From Silene noctiflora (Eukaryota; Streptophyta; Magnoliopsida; Caryophyllales; Caryophyllaceae), in NCBI GenBank assembly GCA_009801015.1, contig VHZZ01006037.1:3416-67415 (forward strand): a stretch of DNA of 64,000 bases, given 5' to 3'. Position 1 is the first letter of the stretch. Each line of letters opens with the position of its first letter. A program made the translations under genes and the position numbers. Below the pieces are notes generated by a model. That model made no database searches. It was not told the origin of the DNA and saw only the letters and a program-made list of their open reading frames with translations. Positions 56,635-64,000 of this stretch are shown here, piece after piece.

Positions 56635-59600
56635 AGATCAGAAGAGGGAAGAGGTATGATATAGGATGGGAGTAGCCTTAAATATCTATATATTTTCTAT
56701 ATTGGAACCATTTCCCCGAGACCCGGGGCTTCTATCGTTGGTAAAGTGAGGGGGCCAGAAAGGTATGGATTACAGACTGCTGCATCCTTGAACGTTGAAT
56801 TCCTTGTGACTCGTTCCAACTACAGTCTTTCTTACTATGGTTTATACATTATATACTGTGGGCTTCTCAGCACAAGTCTCCGGAGGAATAGTTAAGGAAT
56901 TCGGGGCTAATCTCGCCTATCTATGAGAAAAGTCAGCTCCTTATGTAAGCTTGTTATATATAGGAAGAGGACCCTTCTTTACTTTAACTAAAGGGAGGGC
57001 CTACCATTCCTCCTTACCGCAGGACAAGAACCTATCATATCAAATGCTTTTAAGAAGACTACTTCCTTATGAGACTACTTACAGACGTGGCAAGTACAAC
57101 GACGCGGGTTACTCGAAAAGAAAAATCAGTGCTTTCAATCAAAAATCTATCTGATTAAATTTGCAGAGATAGGATAGGAATGCGCTTTACTTGCCCAATT
57201 AAACTCCTTCTGTCGAAGTGACTGGGATCAAAGATAATATTTTACATGAACAAGAAGAGCAAGAATGACTTTGAATTCAATAAGAGCATTTTCTTCGGCC
57301 GAAAGAGCGTCTTCTTCAACCCTTGGTATAGAAATTCTTTGTCCTGCTATTACCACCTTTGGCTACATTCCCACCTTAATGCTCAATAGATCTTGTTTAG
57401 CTTCATCTTCTGTTTCCGCCATTTCACCTCTTTCGTTTGTCAGGAATTGCAGGAAGAAAGGAATGCCGTTGTTTCGAGCAGGTCAAGCTCCCCGCGTCCC
57501 GATATTATTTTATTAAGGCGACTTCACTTGTCTTATCTCATTAATTTATGGAATCAAGGCCCATGTAAGAATGACTTGTTAAACCTTGCTTATAGATAGG
57601 GAATGTCATGTGGATAGTCTTTTATGTGCACTTTTACTCGAACTAAGGCGTCCATTTCTACGTCAACTCACCCTCTCTTAAGACAGAGACCTACCCCCTG
57701 CTTTCTTCTTGGCTAACTCGCGATTTTCTTTTGGTTGAATCCCAATTCCCTTCTTTTTGTTCGAACCTACTGTCTTACCGCTACCCCTCGCTTAGGACAG
57801 CTATCCTATACGTCCTTCTGGAATATAGAGTAGTGCATTTGTGCATTGCAATCTTCTTAATTTAATTTGTTAACTACGTCTCTAAGACCTATCTTTATTA
57901 GAGGGTTTAGGCTTAGTTCTCAAGTTTCATATCAAATAAGCTCATTTCTGCTATTGATCTGCTATTGAATTGAAAATGAGAAGAATGAACCTAAATAGCT
58001 GACTCGTACTCGGCTGTTTACCCTCTGACTATCGTTCTCCAACCGAATGGGTCAAGATCTTTCATAACTATAAGGATGAGTCCTCCTTAGTAGAGCGCGA
58101 AATAGCCTCTTACTCGCGTCCAACAAAGATGCCCCGTTACATTCTAGGGCTGACTTTTCCTAGTTGGCGGCTTTCCTTAGTGTTATGGAAGCTATTCATG
58201 TAACCGAACAACTTAGCCACCCCCTTTGTCTTTCGGCCCCAAGACCCTCTTTCTGGATCTTTCATATGGAGTCGACACAAGGAGCCCTAGCTTAGAGTCT
58301 TCATACCGACGCAAAGAACTTCGAGGCACGTGCATTCTCTATATCTAGTCAGGGCACTTCCTTTCTATAACATAAGCAAGATCAGCCGGCACTTTAGCAA
58401 TTATATAATCTAACAGGACTTCCGCTTCCATCTTCTTAATACAGTCAAAAACTAGAAATTAATTACATAAGAGAATAAGTCTATCTTTTGTACTTGATAA
58501 GTTAAAAGTTTTCCAATCGACCCATTAAATAGCATCTCGCTTTAGCGGAACATTCCACCCGCTATACACGTTAAACTCGTCCCTTCTTCCTAAGAGATAG
58601 GCGCTTTTTCTTGAATAAAGCAGAAAGTAAAGAGGCAGAGTCTATCCGGGTGTCGCACATGTACTCCCTTAATCTACCAGCCTATAGTGCGGGCTTATTC
58701 AAAAGCTTTCTCACTAATAGTACTTCTTGCGTGTGTGTGAAATAAATGTTATAAATCTCATTTAGTAGAGGACGGGTGCGCTAATGCAACCGATCCCGCT
58801 GCCAATGTTGTAATACTAAAACTTTGGTGGGCTTTATAAGAGAAATTTCCGCTGTATAAGACTACTTCTTATTTTATATAGATAGAGTAAGGAGTAGTAT
58901 GCCCATGACGACCAGTTATAAGAATAGCTTGCTCCTATATTATATGTTTCATTCGACAAGTAACCTTCTTTAGTATACTCAGGCTTTCCCTCTTTTATGG
59001 AATAGGGTTTGTTAGCCTAAAGTACTCAAATCAGGGGACCCCTTTATATATGAGATTTCTTTTACTTAAAAGTGAGGGCTCGGAAGCCCCGAAACGCACC
59101 AATTGATGCAGAAATCACCGGTAAACAGGAACTAAAATAGGTAAATGCGAGAATTTTTTTAAGAAATATATTAAGTAACAAATGAGGCCGTTCTTGCTCT
59201 CTATCTAATAACTAAGAGAATCCTCACCGGAAGTATCCATATGAAGTATAGCGGTGCCTTTATCTAAATAAAGGAGTCCGTTTCTTTCTGCTTCAACCGC
59301 ACGCTCTAATAAGAAAAGGATCCTTTCTTTTGCCACAAGTTATATGTTTAGAAGGTATATACTCTATGCGTTCACGTTGGCTGACGTATCGACTCGATCT
59401 ACTATAACCAGGACTTTACTATGTTTATGCTGTAAATACTCTTTTTTATGAATCCACTTATGTCATATATGTATCTAGATAGGACTACTGTTTTCTGCTC
59501 GACAATTTCTATGGTAGACTATTTGGCTAAGTCATTTTCGAATGGAGAAGTTTTTTAGGGATTTCAATCCCGCTGTCAAATGCTCTAAGGATAACCTCTA

Positions 59601-59903
59601 ACACAAGAAATTCTGACTTTGCATTATGCGCGGGTAGATTACGACCCTCGATTCTCAGGACGAACTTTTCTACCCTTTGCTCTATAGTTAGAGACCCAAA
59701 ACTCTTGTCTTTTATTGACGTCCACAACGATGTAGTACCATTTGATATGTTTTAAGTATCGTCCGTCTTTTATGTTTACAGGGTATCCGCTTGAAGCTCT
59801 TATAGAAGACTCTATAAGACTAGGATTACTACAAGCTTGACATTAACAGCATTCTTTCAAACTGTATCTGCTCGAATAGAAAGCATATGTTCCAATAGAA
59901 TGA

Positions 59904-59990
59904 GAAGCTTACACGCTAACAGTAGTAGTAGACGTGGCAGACGCTGCTTTATCCAGAGCTATCTTACCTGTACCTAAAAGATTCTCTTAA
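59904..59990 (+). CDS. Short protein-like frame, 28 codons
   Basis: Open frame reading EAYTLTVVVDVADAALSRAI and then LPVPKRFS before a stop. The core VVDVADAAL resembles VVADALGET at 43937 and DAALSPLADAF at 28062. Too short to call a gene. Confidence 0.15.
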   Translation, partial: EAYTLTVVVDVADAALSRAILPVPKRFS

Positions 59991-60153
59991 AGGGTACAGC
60001 AATCTCATAGCCATAGTGAGCGACCAAGCGGACCCCGTTTTCTTCTGATCCTTCCCCACGGCACTGGCTTAGCATCTTTTCATCGGCTCTTTCTGTGCCG
60101 CTTGTCAAAGAAGGAATGCTTTACCACGTGTCCAAGTAAGAATAAAAGACTAT

Positions 60154-60179
60154 ATCTATTAATAAAATCTATTAATAAA
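60154..60179. repeat. Perfect 13-bp tandem duplication
   Basis: ATCTATTAATAAA occurs at 60154-60166 and 60167-60179 without differences. Confidence 0.85.
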
Positions 60180-63100
60180 AGAAAGGATTACGAAAGTCCG
60201 ATTGATGGGATAGCCGCTTTATGAGCCAGATTTCCGACATGATCTTGTTAAAATTACACGAGGCCTTCTCTCCGCATTAAATTTCATTTATAGGAGATAA
60301 AGCAAGGTAGGGCCCTATAAGAAATTCAAACACAAGACCCTTTAATCTAAACTAAGCCCTCAAAGTTTCTCCTAACTCATAATCTAGGTGGATGCTCGTT
60401 TCATGCTCATGTGATTCGTTCTTAAATTGATTGCTATATTTCTATAATATAATGAAATTGATACGACGCCGACTCCTATAGGGTTCTAAGGTTTATCATA
60501 AGCAAAAGAGCTCAATCTGAGTTAGGAGATATGATGCATTAAAGATGCTGCTGTTGCACAAGCAAGGGCTGCGGATGAGAAATGACCTGAACTCATTAAA
60601 GTTTACACAACTGGGGATTTTAGGCAACGTTTTTCGTTTTGTAGGTAAAAGCTAAGACCCATAGCTTCAAAAGAGCTATCATGTTCATCTCGAAGCAAAG
60701 AGTTATGAACACTGCAATTCATCTGATTTCAGAATGATTGTGTCTAAGATCTCTTTTAGCCTTTGTGTATAACAAGGGCGCTCATTTTTTTCTCATACTT
60801 TGAATGGAATGGCACCAACAAGGATGGAAAGAGTCAATATATTAGGGGGATAAGAATAAGAAATCAACCTAAAACGGGCTTTCACAGATGACAATATGCA
60901 GCTTACATGTGGGAAAAATTTTGGAGAACAATTGTTTTTCTGATGGAAAGAGGTGTGTGAATTTCTTGTATTTTGTTTAAAGGGCACAGCTTTGCTAGGG
61001 TGGTTGACTTAGATGATTGCTCTTGCTCCATTGGTTCATCAATGAGTAAGACCGGGAGTAAGTAGCCTGGCTTCCTAAATGGGTATCTTGGCGAGATTTA
61101 AGTCAAGGCAATCTCTTACATGGCAAGTATATGGAAGCGGAATCCTCAATCAACCATTAAACTCTTAGGGAGTTATCCTCGTTCTTGAACCAATAGTAAT
61201 GAAAAAAGAGGAATATAAGCATTATTTACATTGAAGCGGGGGGATGAAATGCTTTGCCAATCTCCTAATCAAGCCACTATTCACAATGTGTGAAACTCCA
61301 TCTTTCCATTTGACTCCAATGATCCAACATCAAATAGGTCACATTAATTAAGGGTGAATCGTAAAGATCCTTGGACATTCAAATAAGATTAAGGGTAAGC
61401 AGGGTTGTCTAGTTCCGTAAAACTCCCCGCCGCTCCTCTAGTGATTGTCGTGTAAGAAAGAAAGCGGCGCCAAGACCTTCTTACCGGGTGGTGGCTTTGG
61501 GTTGCAAAGACATACCGCTGTTGCGAATGGGATGTATGTAGCGAACGAAAGAGGGCATATAGTAGAGTTTACATTCGAGAAGACCTTGGACATTAGGGAC
61601 TAGGGGTGGCGGCTGGCTGGTGAGCTGCTCTCCTTTACGGATCGGACCTCGGACTCCCTTTTCCGATGAACGAACCACTTGAGGTCCCGGAAAGCAAGAC
61701 TTTGACTTTCTTTATAGAATTACGTGTAGTAAAAGCCTTGAGGGGGACGACAACGTCTGTCTCCGCTTTAGTATCTGCTGACCCTTTTGCTTTTTTTGAC
61801 TCATAGTTAAATAATGTAGTTAGTACCTTTGTCCGAATGGGCCAAAATCTCATTATTTTTTCTGTCTCATGGCCTGTACTACGACTAAGAACATTATTCG
61901 ACGACATATTATACAATTACAAGAAAAGGGCGGGTCTGCAATAAGCCGGAGCTACATCGTTTACCACTAGCCCGAGAAGCGAGAAGAAAGACAAGCAACG
62001 ATTCCAACTCTAAATAAAGGTGGATGCATGCCACTTCAAACAGCAAGGTAGTTTAGGAAAAAATGGTCATAGAAAACTTCCATGCTGCTCTTTCTCAGAG
62101 AAAGAATCTTTTTGTAATTAGGATGATTCAATCCAAGTGAAGCGTTCCTGGGTGGGATCAAAGGAAGAGCTGGTCCCCTTCTTTTAAGCTTTAGCCTTAG
62201 CTCAATTCTCGACCCCTGCTAAGAAGCAGCTCCCCTCTTCTATAGGGCTTTACACTTGGAAAAGGAAGGTAGCGAGATCTTTCCGAGATTTATAAAGGAG
62301 GACCAAGATTGCCTATCTCTAGATTAAAAAGTATTGCCAACGCGATTCCCCCTTTTTATGGTAGCGATTTTAATTTAAAAATTTAAGGGCTCGGAATATA
62401 GCTTTTGCTTTGAAATGAGAGCCCCCTAGACTATAAGAAAGCCGGCTTTGTCTTCGAAATTAGACTACTTTTATTAGAAATCTCGTCCTATCTTAGAAAT
62501 GAAGCTTTTTTTTTTAGGGTAAGAACTCAAGTTTTATGTGAATCTCCGAAGAATCCTAAGAAATAGGGTAGAGCGGAGAGCTCCTTATTAAAACTGGAAC
62601 TTCTAAATTAATGTCGTTGCCCATTTGAATAAGGCGTTTACGCACTTATGAAAAAAAATGGGTGCTCTAAGTTTTCTTAAGATTCAACAAAAAAGCCAAG
62701 TCCCATCTAAAGAACTCGGCCTCAATCCACCCTATTTTCACCATTCCGTTGCTTATAAAGACTGCTCATTAACCGCATGAGATACTTACTACAGAAAACA
62801 AGAGGTCCTTCTTGATAGAAGAGCTATCTTCATATGAGCAAGGGCTTCGTACCTTTTTCTTTATCAAGCTCGATCCAAACAAGTGCATTTAGAACCTTAC
62901 CAAAGCACCCTCTTACTGAGCCAAGGAATACCACCTCTGGTTATAATTTGAATTACATTTAGTAGGAGCAATGTAGAATGTCCCCCTAAGATGCGAGCAG
63001 GTTCGAGGAATTACCAAAAGGAATTGACTCTTTAATTTAAGAAGAAACTAGACCTCTCCTTCTAAGCCCTTCTAATATAGGGATCGATCCTTTCGACGAT

Positions 63101-63980
63101 TTTTTCCGCTTTCATATTATACACAAAGACAGTGTTGAATGAAGAGAAAGAATTTAAGCGTTACATTACTTTCCTAGTCTACGAAAAGGATGGAAAGTAG
63201 GAAGATTGCCATAACAAGCCAATTACAAAGCTTGAAATGTGTTTTATGCTTGTAATATCACCCCTACTAAGACTAATTTAGGCATTGACAAAGGCTACTT
63301 TTAGATTAGGGGATTCTCGAGAACAAGGTTTCATACCTAGTTAAGAGAGACTTCATTCCAAGCCGAAGCCAGGTACATAGGGTTGGCATCAATCTTAGTC
63401 GCTCGATGATCTTCACTTAAGACAACTCCAGTTAAGTTCACAGTCCCATCTTTATACCAAGACGGTAGAGGGTCTCAGAGAGTGGAGAGCAATTAAGTAC
63501 TTTCATTTCTTTTGGGCATCCCCTATGCTCTCTTTTTTCTTGTGAGGTAGAAAAAAAGATTAATTAAAATACGCACCACAAATGGTCTTTTCTTTCCATT
63601 GACACCTGACTGATGATGAGCTAAGGCGTACCTTAATTAAGCATTTTAGAACTCGCTTCCTTAGTTTATTAGAGCTTGCCGGATTTGAAGATCCATATGG
63701 AATGGATTTTTTAATATAAAAGAAGAAGTTAAAGCAAGAAGCTTACCTTACAACAATTGAGAGATTAAATAGAAAACCACAACGCAAGTAGCAAGGCCCG
63801 TAGCTCGGCAACAAAGGAAGGAGTGGCTGCTCAGAAAGGCGGGTCTTTAAATATTTCTTCAAGATATAAATCTAATATAAGGAAAGAAGACTCAAACTGC
63901 TCTCTGCACTCCTACCCATTTCGCTAGGATGAGCAAACCTTACAGTATCACCAGCAAAGACATCTTATTACATGGCTTAC

Positions 63981-64000
63981 TGCCCAACTGCTGCTTATGT
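63981..64000 (+). repeat. 20-bp repeat, second copy, cut by the window edge
   Basis: TGCCCAACTGCTGCTTATGT, 19 of 20 identical to 54842-54861. Sequence to the left does not match, so the left boundary of the repeat is here. Confidence 0.6.

Larger units (their letters stand above)
56635..64000. other. Long intergenic stretch to the window end
   Basis: About 7.4 kb with no conserved gene. It holds short protein-like shards at 57265-57516 (minus: KRGEMAETEDEAKQDLLSIK), 58790-58840, 59904-59990, 60545-60655 (MLLLHKQGLRMRNDLNSLKF) and 61690-61800 (minus: SADTKAETDVVVPLKAFTTR), and one small tandem duplication. Nothing can be assigned to a known family. Confidence 0.5.

Noticed and set aside
1-64000. 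CRISPR arrays, group II intron domain V, intact tRNAs
   Set aside because: No regularly spaced identical repeats, no domain V-like hairpin and no tRNA-like T-arm with matching stems were seen on either strand.

Overview
The window looks like non-genic DNA from a flowering-plant mitochondrial genome, probably a large and gene-poor one. It has about 60% A+T, many short purine/pyrimidine runs of the GAAAG/CTTTC type, and no open frame longer than about 150 codons. I found no intact respiratory-chain, ATP-synthase, cytochrome-c-maturation or ribosomal-protein gene, no rRNA gene, no convincing tRNA and no group II intron domain V. A nuclear insertion of mitochondrial DNA cannot be excluded from sequence alone. 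Family assignments here rest on remembered consensus sequences, because no search could be run.

The recognisable content is relics. The clearest is a decayed, inverted piece of the mitochondrial small-subunit rRNA gene (rrn18), about 42100-42450 on the minus strand, with four conserved blocks in gene order. Shorter rRNA-like scraps are a plastid-type 16S remnant (3387-3560), the first 24 or so bases of an rrn18-type gene (34092-34119), a G-rich large-subunit-like patch with repeated sub-blocks (26283-26790), a second GC-rich patch (7400-7560), and weak 16S-like motifs at 35885-35933 and 44948-44992. A fossil Ty3/gypsy reverse-transcriptase fragment, typical of plant nuclear retrotransposons, lies at 6246-6690. 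The window thus combines mitochondrial, probably plastid and probably nuclear debris, as expected of a large plant mitogenome.

Layout: 1-3386 has only unassigned frames; 3387-7600 holds the plastid-type 16S relic, the gypsy fossil and the GC-rich patch; 7600-26280 is almost featureless; 26283-28112 has the large-subunit-like patch and short protein-like frames; 31600-36300 has a perfect 21-bp hairpin, repeat-family members and the rrn18 5' sliver; 41800-45040 has the inverted rrn18 relic and protein-like frames; 48240-48500 is a loose repeat of about 70 bp; the rest is scattered short frames and small duplications.

Two patterns are not explained by known features. One is a dispersed set of short frames rich in Ala, Asp, Glu and Val, some sharing DNA-level similarity (for example AAFADR-E/G-EK at 9114-9141 and 47607-47634, both minus). 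The other is a short repeat built on AATTAGAACAAGTAAGGAG at several sites. There are no operons or interacting genes to describe; nothing here can be assigned a working function with confidence.
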